Source: JAFGNV01 sp964612485 (lineage in GTDB: Bacteria; Chloroflexota; Anaerolineae; 4572-78; J111). From it: a DNA stretch of 64,000 nt. Position 1 is the stretch's first letter. Every line of letters begins with the position of its first letter. The DNA lies in NCBI GenBank assembly GCA_964612485.1, contig CAZTFF010000010.1, positions 50,953 to 114,952 on the forward strand, in the 5' to 3' direction. The notes beneath the pieces were generated by a model. It was given only the letters and a program-made list of their open reading frames with translations, made no database searches and had not been told where the DNA came from. The translations under genes were made by a program, and so were the position numbers. This document shows positions 42,394 to 51,266 of this stretch, piece after piece.

Positions 42394-43467
42394 ATGCTCA
42401 CTCGACAAATCATCAACAGCCAAACCGAATGGGACAACGCTCTGCTCACGCTGCCCAACGCCCACGCCCTGCAAAGCTGGGCCTGGGGCGATTTCAAGAG
42501 CCGCTGGGGCTGGACGGCCCACCGCCTGTTATGGCTCGAAACCGGCGCACCGGTGGCCGCGGCCCAAATCCTGCACCGTCCAATCCCCCACATCCCGTGG
42601 AGCTTCTTATACGTCCCCAAAGGACCGGCTTTTGACTACGCGAATACCAGCCTGACCAAAAACATGCTGGCCGATTTGGAAACCTACGCCCGCCAATCCC
42701 GCGCCCTTTTTATCAAAATCGATCCCGATGTGATCCGCCGCTGGGGCGAACCGGCCCGGAATCAGCTGGACCTGGCCGAAGGCACGGCTATGGTCGATCT
42801 GCTGACCCGGCGCGGCTGGCGATTTTCGCCGGAGCAAATTCAATTCCGCAATACGGTGATGCTTGATCTCACCCCCTCTACGGACGACTTGCTGGCTCGG
42901 ATGAAGAGCAAATGGCGCTACAATATTCGCCTGGCCCAACGCAAAGGGGTAGAGATTCGCCGGGGAACCACAGGTGATATTCCGGTGTTTTACCAAATGT
43001 ACGCCCACACCGCCGCGCGAGACGGGTTCCTGATTCGGCCCCAGGCTTATTATGCCGATGTCTGGCAGCAATTTATGGCGGCGGATCAGGCGGAGATGCT
43101 GCTGGCGGAAGTTAAAAATCAAACCATTGCCGGTTTGATCCTGTTTTTCTGGGGCAACACCGCCTGGTACTTGTACGGCGCGTCTACCGGACAGCATCGC
43201 AAATTAATGCCCAACCACCTGCTGCAATGGTCGGCCATGCGCCGGGCCAAAGAACGGGGCTGCACCTGTTACGATATGTGGGGCGCGCCCGATGTTTTTG
43301 ATGAAAGCGACTCTATGTGGGGCGTGTACCGCTTCAAACAAGGCTTTGGCGGGCAGGCGGTTCAAGGATTGGGCGCGTACGATTACCCCACCAACCGCCT
43401 TCTCTACGGCGCCTTCACCATTGTTTTACCCCGGCTGCGGCACCTTCTGCGCCGGTTGAGGCCATAG
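42394..43467 (+). CDS. FemAB/peptidoglycan-bridge-type aminoacyltransferase
   Basis: A 357-residue FemAB-like protein with two GNAT-type halves: LQSWAWGDFKSRWGWTAHRL and MKSKWRYNIRLAQRKGVEIR are hallmark segments, followed by LYGASTGQHRKLMPNHLLQW and YDMWGAPD. The family adds amino acids from aminoacyl-tRNA to lipid II stem peptides or acts on other amines. Chloroflexota lack a typical thick wall, so the acceptor is uncertain. The start was moved to the ATG at 42394 (MLTRQ); the longer frame overlaps the divergent membrane protein gene. Confidence 0.87.
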   Translation: MLTRQIINSQTEWDNALLTLPNAHALQSWAWGDFKSRWGWTAHRLLWLETGAPVAAAQILHRPIPHIPWSFLYVPKGPAFDYANTSLTKNMLADLETYARQSRALFIKIDPDVIRRWGEPARNQLDLAEGTAMVDLLTRRGWRFSPEQIQFRNTVMLDLTPSTDDLLARMKSKWRYNIRLAQRKGVEIRRGTTGDIPVFYQMYAHTAARDGFLIRPQAYYADVWQQFMAADQAEMLLAEVKNQTIAGLILFFWGNTAWYLYGASTGQHRKLMPNHLLQWSAMRRAKERGCTCYDMWGAPDVFDESDSMWGVYRFKQGFGGQAVQGLGAYDYPTNRLLYGAFTIVLPRLRHLLRRLRP

Positions 43468-43635
43468 GCAAGGCTTTTGCCTTAATTGCGTATCATCCAC
43501 GGCTTACAACAAACTTGACCACTCCGGCATCTCAGAGTAATATAAGACCTTGCGATTTATCGTGTTTTGAAAGAAGGATTTTCGGGAATGACCGCATTCG
43601 TCACGGAGCGGTTACTTTAACTATGGAGATGTGCT

Positions 43636-44628
43636 GTGTCCCAACAATTGGGAGATTTACTGAAAACAAGCCGCGAGCAACGCGGGCTGACGCTGGATGA
43701 GGCATCGAAAAATGTGCGCATCCGCAAACATTTGCTGGAAGCCCTGGAAGAAAACAAGTTTGATGAATTCCCCTCCCCGGTCGTCACTCGCGGGCTGATC
43801 CGCAACTACGCCAAATTCCTCGATCTGGACCCCATCGAAGCGCTGACCCTGTACGACGGCAACGGCTACGTGCCGGTCAAAGGGCAGCGGTTAACGCCCC
43901 ACGGCATCGAATTTATGAATCTCTCGATGGCGCCCCGCCCGTTGATCACCTGGGATTTGGTGATCGCCGTATTGCTGTTTCTGGTAGTGGTCAGCGGCGC
44001 CGGTTATCTGGCGTACAGCACGGTCATCCAACCGGCTGTGACCCCCACACCGACCAAAACGCCGGCTGCCGGGGAGGCGGCAACCAACAATGCCGCAGAA
44101 GAAGACACCGCCCTGCTTCTGTCCACCGTAACCCCCACACCCAGTCGTACACCGACGCCGGTTCCACCCACCGCCACGCCGACGCCGCTGGTATACAATG
44201 CCGTCACCGTAGAGCTGATCGTCACCCAACCTTCCTGGACGCAAATTCTGGCGGACGACGTGAAAGTTTTTGAAGGCGTGTTGCAGCCGGGGGATAACCG
44301 CATCTGGACCGGTCAGCGCCGGGTGGCGGTGAGAGTGGGCAATGCCGCCGGCGTGGAAGTATTTGTCAATGGCCAGAGCCAGGGGATTTTGGGCGGCGAA
44401 GGCGAAGTAGTAGACCGGGTCTACGAAAAGGTTGATGATCCGGCCCAATTAACGCCCCAACCCGAACCTACCAACGAGGGAGAAAACGCCGAGGCCCCCA
44501 CCGAAACGCCCACCCCGGCAGAAGAGCAGCCGGCTTCTGGAGAAAACGCGCCGGCTGAAGGTGAAGCGCCCGCCAACAGCGAAACACCCCTGCCGATTGA
44601 ATCGGCGCCGGAAAATCAGCAACAATAA
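43636..44628 (+). CDS. RodZ-like protein (cytoplasmic HTH, one membrane helix, DUF4115)
   Basis: A 330-residue protein: N-terminal helix-turn-helix of the RodZ type (LGDLLKTSREQRGLTLDEAS, VVTRGLIRNYAKFLDLDP), a transmembrane helix (about 105-125), a TPTPT stalk, an outer beta domain (DUF4115-like: QPSWTQILADDVKVFEGVLQ, RVAVRVGNAAGVEVFVNGQ) and a Glu/Pro/Thr-rich C-terminal tail. RodZ links MreB to wall synthesis and cell shape. The GTG start at 43636 has GGAG seven bases upstream. The FemAB-like gene upstream also relates to the envelope. Confidence 0.85.
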   Translation: MSQQLGDLLKTSREQRGLTLDEASKNVRIRKHLLEALEENKFDEFPSPVVTRGLIRNYAKFLDLDPIEALTLYDGNGYVPVKGQRLTPHGIEFMNLSMAPRPLITWDLVIAVLLFLVVVSGAGYLAYSTVIQPAVTPTPTKTPAAGEAATNNAAEEDTALLLSTVTPTPSRTPTPVPPTATPTPLVYNAVTVELIVTQPSWTQILADDVKVFEGVLQPGDNRIWTGQRRVAVRVGNAAGVEVFVNGQSQGILGGEGEVVDRVYEKVDDPAQLTPQPEPTNEGENAEAPTETPTPAEEQPASGENAPAEGEAPANSETPLPIESAPENQQQ

Positions 44629-44644
44629 CTTACAAATATGAATC

Positions 44645-44700
44645 CGTCAAGAGCCGCCAAGTAACGCTAAGAAAAATTTTAGCGTGACTTCGCGGACTCT
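44645..44700. repeat. Palindromic repeat, likely bidirectional terminator
   Basis: Stem ACGCTAA (44664-44670) / TTAGCGT (44679-44685) inside wider arms GTCAAGAGCCGCC and its imperfect partner. It lies between the convergent rodZ-like and hutG genes. A related, longer copy in opposite orientation stands at 63754. Both are followed by CCGGCTACT. Confidence 0.6.
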
Positions 44701-44741
44701 ATGGTTCTCCGGCTACTAAAAACTTAAATATAGCGCTGCGC

Positions 44742-45698
44742 TTAACAATTTTGCAAAAAACAATCAACCAGCTCGGCAGCCAGCCGGGCTGTTTTTTTGA
44801 GTTTGGCCGCTCGCTCGCCCGACGGCTCATCAAACGGCTGCCCCAACAACTCGAACCAGGCCCGGCGGCGCGAGGAGATTTCTACCACATCAAAGCCCCA
44901 CACCTTTCCGGTTTGGGCCAGACGCTTCACCACCTGTAAAACAAACTCAGCCGGTAATCCTTTCTCCGCCGGCGCGCTCACGCCGGGCGCGGCCTGCGCC
45001 TCAACGGCGTCAATATCCACGCTCACGTACAAACCATCGGTTTCGGCCAGAACCGCATCCAACGCCTGGGCCGCCACCCGCGCCGGTTGGTCACACGCCG
45101 TATCCTCAATAATCGTCACCTGGTGATCGTGGGCAAACCGCTCCATCTGCCGGAAAACAGCCGAATCAGACCGATGAATCCCAATGGCCGCCAGCTGAGG
45201 CCCGGCCACCACTTCTTCTTCAATCAGCCGCCGGAAGGAATTGCCGCTGCTTACCAACCCGCCCACTTCCCGGTAAGTTTCCAACGGGCGCATATCCAGG
45301 TGAGCGTCAATATAAATCAATCCCAATTTTTGGCCCGGATGAGCCAGGCCAACCCCGCGACAGAGCGGATAGGTAAGCGAATGGTCGCCGCCAATGGCCA
45401 CCGGCAAAAACCCGGCCTCACACTGCTGCCGGATTTGCGCGGTAATTTCGCCGTGCGCGGCATCGGTGGCCGCTTGCTGGATTTTGATGAATGACGGGGC
45501 ATCAAGATTATCAACTGTGGTGGGGAGGTTGTGCTGGTCTAACGACAGCATCAGGGCCGGTATAGCCGGGTCAACATGCTCTTGGTAGTGGGCTATGACG
45601 GCTTCGGGGCCATCCGCCGCGCCGGTAATGCCCCGCTTGAAACGCAGCATCATCTGGATGCCGTTGTCAAAGGGGCAGCCGATCAAGATGGGTTTCAT
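44742..45698 (-). CDS. hutG: Formimidoylglutamase / arginase-family ureohydrolase
   Basis: A 318-residue member of the arginase superfamily with all manganese-binding motifs: VAIGGDHSLTYP, YIDAHLDMRP and YVSVDIDAVEAQAAPG. In the context of hutI and hutH it should split N-formimidoylglutamate into glutamate and formamide, the last step of histidine breakdown. It overlaps the end of hutI by 4 bp, so the two are coupled. Agmatinase activity cannot be ruled out from sequence alone. Confidence 0.85.
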   Translation of the reverse strand: MKPILIGCPFDNGIQMMLRFKRGITGAADGPEAVIAHYQEHVDPAIPALMLSLDQHNLPTTVDNLDAPSFIKIQQAATDAAHGEITAQIRQQCEAGFLPVAIGGDHSLTYPLCRGVGLAHPGQKLGLIYIDAHLDMRPLETYREVGGLVSSGNSFRRLIEEEVVAGPQLAAIGIHRSDSAVFRQMERFAHDHQVTIIEDTACDQPARVAAQALDAVLAETDGLYVSVDIDAVEAQAAPGVSAPAEKGLPAEFVLQVVKRLAQTGKVWGFDVVEISSRRRAWFELLGQPFDEPSGERAAKLKKTARLAAELVDCFLQNC

Positions 45699-46960
45699 AA
45701 GACCTGTCCTTTTTTGATGACCTGCGCTACCAGATTATCGCCAAATTGGTAGGCCAAATGGCGGTAATCGGCTGTTTTGAGGATAAGGATGTCGGCCTGT
45801 TTGCCCGCTTCCAGCGATCCCAACCGGTAGCCCAGGCCCACCGCGTGAGCCGCGTTGATGGTGGCCGCATTCAGCGCCTCGGCGGGAAGCAGTTTTTGGT
45901 AGCGGCAGGCCAGGGCCATCACCAACGGCATCGACGGGCAGGGGGCCGAGCCGGGGTTGATGTCGGTGGCCAGGGCCAGGGCCGCGCCCGCCTCAATGAG
46001 CTGCCGGGCCGGGGCAAAGCGGGTACTGCCCAGGTTAAAATTGACTGCCGGCAGCACCACGCCGATGGTGCCGGATTCGGCTACCTGCTCAATTTCCGGC
46101 GGCGGGGTCACATCCAGATGATCCACCGAGGTAGCGCCCACTTCCACCGCCAACGCAGTGCCGCCCAACGAGACGAACTCGTCGGCGTGTAGTTTCGGCT
46201 TCAGGCCCAGGGCCAGCCCGGCTTCCAGCACGCGGCGGGACTGCGGAACATCAAATACGTTGTCCTCGCAAAAGACATCGCAAAAAAAGGGCCATTCCCG
46301 CCGGGCAAAGGGCGACGCGGCGTACCAATGGGCGGCAGCGGGCAGCATCTCATCAATCACCAAATCAAGATAATCATCCGGGCGCATTTTGTGTTCGGGC
46401 GGCAGGGCGTGCGCGCCCATAAAAGTGGGAACCAGCTCGCAGGAATGGGCCTGATCCAGGTCGGCCATAGCCTGAAGCATGGTCATTTCGGCGGCGGGGT
46501 CCAGTCCGTAACCGGTTTTGACCTCCACCGTGGTGGTGCCTAGGGTCAGCATCGCGTCGAGCCGGGGGCGCGTTTCGGCGGCCAGCTGGGCGGCGGTGGC
46601 CCGGCGGGTGGCCTCCATGGTGTTCAAGATACCGCCACCGGCCTGTAAAATCTCCATGTAGCTGGCGCCCCGCAGCCGCTGCTCAAACTCATCTACCCGG
46701 TCGCCGGCGTAGATCACGTGGGTGTGCGGATCGACAAAACCGGGGCACACCGCGCAACCGCCGGCATCGATCACCCGACGGGCCTGATAGCGGTCCTGCA
46801 ATTCAGCAGAAGGGCCAATGTCCACAATGTCTGCCCCCTTGACCGCTACCGCGCCGGCCTTGATGAGGCCCACCTCCTGCATTTCGGCCCGGCGTTTGGG
46901 GCCGTGGGGGGCGGCACAGGTAGCTATTTGGGCATTGATTATCAACAAATCAATCTTCAT
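45695..46960 (-). CDS. hutI: Imidazolonepropionase
   Basis: A 421-residue amidohydrolase: CPGFVDPHTHVIYAGDRVDE holds the first metal histidines, VEVKTGYGLDPAAE and FCDVFCEDNVFD are family signatures, and LATDINPGSAPCPSMPLVMA the C-terminal active-site segment. It opens the imidazolone ring in the histidine-utilisation pathway. The start is the ATG inside the last codons of hutH (11-bp overlap). Second gene of the minus-strand hutH-hutI-hutG operon. Confidence 0.95.
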   Translation of the reverse strand: MKIDLLIINAQIATCAAPHGPKRRAEMQEVGLIKAGAVAVKGADIVDIGPSAELQDRYQARRVIDAGGCAVCPGFVDPHTHVIYAGDRVDEFEQRLRGASYMEILQAGGGILNTMEATRRATAAQLAAETRPRLDAMLTLGTTTVEVKTGYGLDPAAEMTMLQAMADLDQAHSCELVPTFMGAHALPPEHKMRPDDYLDLVIDEMLPAAAHWYAASPFARREWPFFCDVFCEDNVFDVPQSRRVLEAGLALGLKPKLHADEFVSLGGTALAVEVGATSVDHLDVTPPPEIEQVAESGTIGVVLPAVNFNLGSTRFAPARQLIEAGAALALATDINPGSAPCPSMPLVMALACRYQKLLPAEALNAATINAAHAVGLGYRLGSLEAGKQADILILKTADYRHLAYQFGDNLVAQVIKKGQVL

Positions 46961-48536
46961 GATCCAACTCCCACACATCCTTTACGTGGCGATTGGTGGC
47001 TCTAACCAATTCTTCCCCGGCAATCAGCCGCCGCACGGATTCAATGTAAGGATACATCACCGCATCCTGGGTGAGAAAGGGCACGTGCTGCCGAATCAAG
47101 TCGTAAGCCGGTTGGGTGCCACGCCCCAGACGCGCATCATCACTCAAGGTTTGTTTTCTGAAATCAATGCCCTGCGCCGCGCCCAATAGTTCCAGCGCCA
47201 GAATATGCTCTACATTTTGCACAATTTGACGGGTTTGCAAGGCGGCGGTACAGCCCATGCTTACGTGATCTTCTACATTGGCCGAGGTGGGGATGGTGTC
47301 GGCGCTGGTGGGGTGGGCCAGCACTTTGTTTTCGGCGGCCAGGGCGGCGGCGGTGTACTGGGTGAGCATAAAGCCGGAGTTCAAGCCGCCGTTGGGGGTG
47401 AGAAACGCCGGCAGCACGTGCGCGTTGCTGGCTTCATCGGTCAGGCGCATCAGGCGGCGCTCGGAAATATTGCCCATTTCGGTCATGGCCAGGCTCAGGT
47501 AATCCATAGCAATGGCCAACGGCTCGCCGTGGAAATTGCCGCCGGACAGCACGGTGATGTCGTTGGTGTCGTCATCGACAAAAATCAGGGGATTGTCGGT
47601 AACGGAGTTCAGTTCGATATCGATGACCCAGCGGGCGTAGGCAATGGCATCGCGCACCGCGCCGTGAACTTGGGGGATGCAGCGCAGGGTGTAGGCGTCC
47701 TGCACGTTGTAGGGATCGTGGTGGCGGGTAAAATCGCTGTCGCGCAGAAGCTCACGAAGGTAGGCGGCGCAATTAAGCTGGCGGGGATAGGGCCGCAGTT
47801 GGTGAATCCGGTCGTCAAAGGCCAGGGACGTGCCGTGCAGCGCCTCCAGGCTAAGGCAGCCGGCCACATCAGACACCCGGCTCAGGATACGGGCGTGGTG
47901 AACGGTGAGCGCGCCCAGAGCGCACATCACGGCGGTGCCGTTGGTTAAGGCCAGCCCTTCTTTGGCCGCCAAAATCACCGGAGCCAAACCCACCTGCTGC
48001 AACGTCTCGCCGCCCGGCAGCACCTGCCCCTCAAATTCTGCCTCGCCCAGCCCCAGCAGCACCAGGCTCATATGGGCCAGCGGGGCCAGATCGCCGCTGG
48101 CGCCCAGTGACCCTTTTTGGGGAATGATGGGGTGGACGCCCCGGTTGAGCAAATCCAACAGGCGCTGCAAGGTTTCCAGCCGGATACCGGAATGCCCCCG
48201 GGCCAGGGTGTTGGCCCGGATCAACATAATGGCGCGGGTGGTGGGGATGTCGAACGGCTCGCCCACGCCCACCGCGTGGCTCATCACAATATTGCGCTGA
48301 AGCTGCTCAACTTGATCGGGCGAGATCATCCGATCTTTGAACGCGCCAAAGCCGGTGGTGATGCCGTAGGCAATTTCGCCGCGTTCCAAAAGCCGCGCCA
48401 CGGCCTGCGCGGCGCGTTCTACGTTTTTTTGCGCGTCGTCACTGAGTACGACGTTTGGCCGGCCCGGCTGGCCGTGGGCTACCGCCAGGACCTGTTCAAT
48501 GGTGAGGTTTTTTCCGTCGAGGAGAATGGTTTCCAT
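46950..48536 (-). CDS. hutH: Histidine ammonia-lyase
   Basis: A 528-residue lyase that removes ammonia from histidine to give urocanate. The A-S-G-D segment that cyclises to the MIO cofactor is present in GSLGASGDLAPLAHMSL, and active-site residues appear in ITTGFGAFKD, QRNIVMSHAVGVGEP and SADTIPTSANVEDHVSMG. Length matches the family. It is the first gene of the operon. Urocanate hydratase (hutU), the next enzyme in the pathway, is not encoded here. Confidence 0.96.
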   Translation of the reverse strand: METILLDGKNLTIEQVLAVAHGQPGRPNVVLSDDAQKNVERAAQAVARLLERGEIAYGITTGFGAFKDRMISPDQVEQLQRNIVMSHAVGVGEPFDIPTTRAIMLIRANTLARGHSGIRLETLQRLLDLLNRGVHPIIPQKGSLGASGDLAPLAHMSLVLLGLGEAEFEGQVLPGGETLQQVGLAPVILAAKEGLALTNGTAVMCALGALTVHHARILSRVSDVAGCLSLEALHGTSLAFDDRIHQLRPYPRQLNCAAYLRELLRDSDFTRHHDPYNVQDAYTLRCIPQVHGAVRDAIAYARWVIDIELNSVTDNPLIFVDDDTNDITVLSGGNFHGEPLAIAMDYLSLAMTEMGNISERRLMRLTDEASNAHVLPAFLTPNGGLNSGFMLTQYTAAALAAENKVLAHPTSADTIPTSANVEDHVSMGCTAALQTRQIVQNVEHILALELLGAAQGIDFRKQTLSDDARLGRGTQPAYDLIRQHVPFLTQDAVMYPYIESVRRLIAGEELVRATNRHVKDVWELDHED

Positions 48537-48660
48537 AGTTTTCCTTAATTTGATTTTTTTCGTGAAGACAATGATACCACCGAATGGAAGAAAAATCTAC
48601 CAGTTGCTCTTTGGTAATAATCCTCCAGCGGGAATCTCACCCTCGACATTGAACCTTAAC

Positions 48661-48689
48661 TTGTGCATATAAAGGGGGTATTGTAGAAT
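48661..48689 (+). promoter_or_regulatory. Probable promoter of the pseudokinase gene
   Basis: TTGTGC (48661-48666), 17-bp spacer, TAGAAT (48684-48689), about 60 bp before the pseudokinase start, in the 210-bp divergent region with hutH. Confidence 0.5.
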
Positions 48690-48750
48690 TCAAGGTGGGC
48701 CGGGTCAATCAATATCTTTACTATACTTTCGCAGTCAGCAGGTATTATTT

Positions 48751-51240
48751 ATGGACGCCTACGATAATAAACAAAAACAGATGATTCACCAGCTTCTGTC
48801 GGCTGTGTTTGAGGGTGAATCGTTGAACCAATTCATCCAGGTCTACTTTCCACCGGTTGCCCCATACATCACCCCGGAGTTGGACGATGCCACCAAGATC
48901 AAATATGTGATAGCCTACGCGGGGAAACAAAACCAGTTAGGGAAATTAGTAGGCTATGTGCAGCAGGCCGATCCTCAGGGCTACCAGAATTTTGTGGAGG
49001 GCGTTCAATCAGCCGGCCCCCCGGCCCCCGAGACAGCGCCGCCGGAAGAAGCGGCCCAGCCCGATACCGACGTCGGCCCGCCCAAAGAGGTGGTACCGGC
49101 TCGCCCAGGCTCACCCTCTTCTCAGGAAGCCTCAGCCACGCCCGAAACCCAGGCGTTGAATCAGGCCAAAGACTTGCTCAAGCAATCGCTGGCGGGCCGG
49201 TATCGCATCATCGAAGTGCTCGATACCAGCGGGCGTGGCGCAGTTTTTAAAGCTATCGACACCAAAAGCGATTTAGAGGTGGCCATCAAAGTCATCGACC
49301 TGAGTCACCTGCCGCTGGCCGTTCAAGAACGCATCCGGCAAGATACGCGGCTGGCCATGCAGTTGGATCACCCCGGCATTGTGCAGGTGTATGATTTTGG
49401 GCAGGTTGACCAGCTCTTTTACATTGTGATGGAATTTGTGCCCGGCGCTAATTTGCAGCAGGTGCGCCAATCGTTTACCGCGCTGGAGAAGAAAAATATT
49501 CTGCCCCAAATTATCCAATTGATGCACCAACTCTGCCTGACGGTAGACACCATGCACCAGCAGCAGATCCTGCACCCCAGCCTGATGCCCGACAACATCA
49601 TGCTCAAACCCAGCAACTTCAGCGAAGGGCTGGCCTGGCAACCGGTGTTGATCAACTTTGCCCTGCTGCGTCCCCACCGCGAAACCCTGGCCACCGAAGA
49701 AGAACTTTCAACCGACCGGCTCACCTACCAGGTTTCGCCGGAACTGTTGTTAGGCCACGCCACCGATCTTCGCAGCGATGTCTACGCGCTGGGCGTTTTA
49801 TTGTACGATCTGGTGGCCGACCAGCCGCCGTTCCGGCCCGCCAATTTGAGAGACGCCGTTCGACTGCATATAGAAGTTCCGCCCGCTCCTCTCCACTCGA
49901 TCAACCCCGGTATCCCGGAAGACCTCGAAGCGGTCATATTAAAATCCCTGGCCAAAGACCCCGCCGACCGCTATCTGAGCGTCAAAGGATTGGCCCAAGA
50001 GCTGATCGAATGCCTGGAATCGCCTGAACTGCCGGAACCGCCGCCGCCGCCGGAAGCCGATGTGACCCTCTGGATGGATACTTCCCGCCAATTGATGGTT
50101 GCGCCCGGCTCCAGCGTGAGCGCTACCGTGACGCTGCGGAATGAGGGCGGGCAGGAAGATCACAGCCAGATACGGGTGCAGGGTGTGCCGCCCAATTGGG
50201 TAACAATTTCTCCCTCGACCATCACGCTGGCCCCGGATGAAACCCAGGAAGTTGAAATCACCATCCAGCCGCCGCTGTCGCCGTTGAGCCGGGCCGGCAC
50301 CCACTCGCTGGTGATCCAGGTCATCAGCCAGCAGCATCTGGGCCAGAGCAACGATATTCAGCAAATCCTGACCGTGGTTCCCTTCAGCCGGTTCCAATGC
50401 AACCTGTGGCCGCAGGAACTGGAAGACGATCAGACTACACAATTGACCATTGAAAACCACGGCAACAGCACCGAAACTTTGACCATCCGCCCCCAACTCG
50501 ATCAGGGCTTGGCCTTTGAGCCTGAACAAGCCCAGATTCAAGTTGCGCCCGGCGAAGTAGAAACGGTTGATTTTCGCGTGTTTCCCGAACGCCGCCCGCT
50601 GGTGGGCCGGGTTGAACAAACCACCTTCTCCCTGCAAATATCTTCGTCGCAAGGATATGTCGAAACGGTCAGCGGGCAGTTGACGTATCGAGCGATGCTG
50701 GCTACCCAGTGGGTGTTGGCCGCCGCTTTTGTGCTGATTTTGTTCTGCGTGGCCGGGCTGGTTTCTTACCGGTCGATCATTGCCGCCTTCAATCCCACCC
50801 CGACACCCACCCCCACTCACACGCCGGTTCCCACCATCACGCCCACACCCACTGCCACGGCCACGGCTACCCCCTTGCCTACCGAACCACCTCCCACGGC
50901 CACCTTTACGCCTTTGCCGCCAACATCGCTGCCCACCGTACCGGCTGTCACCTCGATCCCGGTGACAACGCCCACCCCGCAAGCGCCCACCGCCATCATC
51001 TCCGGCCCTAACCGGGGCATTGTGGGGCAAAGCGTTACTTTCAATGGGGCCAACTCGCAGGCCGGCGGGAGTCCCATCATCAATTACAATTGGGATTTTG
51101 GCGATGGCGTGCAAAGCAGCGGTATCACTGTCAGCCACATTTATCAGAATGTAGGATATTATCAGGTTACGCTCACGGTGATAGACCAACTGGGCAATAA
51201 CAACAACACCCAAATTGGGATTCAGATTACCGCGGAATAA
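48751..51240 (+). CDS. Membrane pseudokinase: adaptor-like N-terminus, STK-fold domain, Ig-like domains, TM, PKD
   Basis: An 829-residue protein. Residues 1-85 form a small helical domain (KQMIHQLLSAVFEGESLNQF, TKIKYVIAYAGKQNQLGKLV) resembling effector-associated adaptor domains. Residues 150-425 are a serine/threonine-kinase fold with VAIK lysine K180, but the catalytic H-R-D is H275-P-S277 and the D-F-G aspartate is N302 (LINFALL), so phosphotransfer is unlikely. Two beta-sandwich repeats follow, a transmembrane helix near 650-672, a TPTPT stalk and a C-terminal PKD domain (YNWDFGDGVQSSG). The kinase fold thus faces the cytoplasm and the PKD domain the outside: a receptor-like design. It is followed after 26 bp by a UbiB-type kinase gene. 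Confidence 0.85.
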   Translation: MDAYDNKQKQMIHQLLSAVFEGESLNQFIQVYFPPVAPYITPELDDATKIKYVIAYAGKQNQLGKLVGYVQQADPQGYQNFVEGVQSAGPPAPETAPPEEAAQPDTDVGPPKEVVPARPGSPSSQEASATPETQALNQAKDLLKQSLAGRYRIIEVLDTSGRGAVFKAIDTKSDLEVAIKVIDLSHLPLAVQERIRQDTRLAMQLDHPGIVQVYDFGQVDQLFYIVMEFVPGANLQQVRQSFTALEKKNILPQIIQLMHQLCLTVDTMHQQQILHPSLMPDNIMLKPSNFSEGLAWQPVLINFALLRPHRETLATEEELSTDRLTYQVSPELLLGHATDLRSDVYALGVLLYDLVADQPPFRPANLRDAVRLHIEVPPAPLHSINPGIPEDLEAVILKSLAKDPADRYLSVKGLAQELIECLESPELPEPPPPPEADVTLWMDTSRQLMVAPGSSVSATVTLRNEGGQEDHSQIRVQGVPPNWVTISPSTITLAPDETQEVEITIQPPLSPLSRAGTHSLVIQVISQQHLGQSNDIQQILTVVPFSRFQCNLWPQELEDDQTTQLTIENHGNSTETLTIRPQLDQGLAFEPEQAQIQVAPGEVETVDFRVFPERRPLVGRVEQTTFSLQISSSQGYVETVSGQLTYRAMLATQWVLAAAFVLILFCVAGLVSYRSIIAAFNPTPTPTPTHTPVPTITPTPTATATATPLPTEPPPTATFTPLPPTSLPTVPAVTSIPVTTPTPQAPTAIISGPNRGIVGQSVTFNGANSQAGGSPIINYNWDFGDGVQSSGITVSHIYQNVGYYQVTLTVIDQLGNNNNTQIGIQITAE

Positions 51241-51266
51241 CACAGGACGACTCCCGGGACAGTTTC

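Noticed and set aside
44742..45698. Calling the arginase-family gene agmatinase (speB)
   Set aside because: Family motifs fit both, but the overlap with hutI and the hutH neighbour favour formimidoylglutamase.
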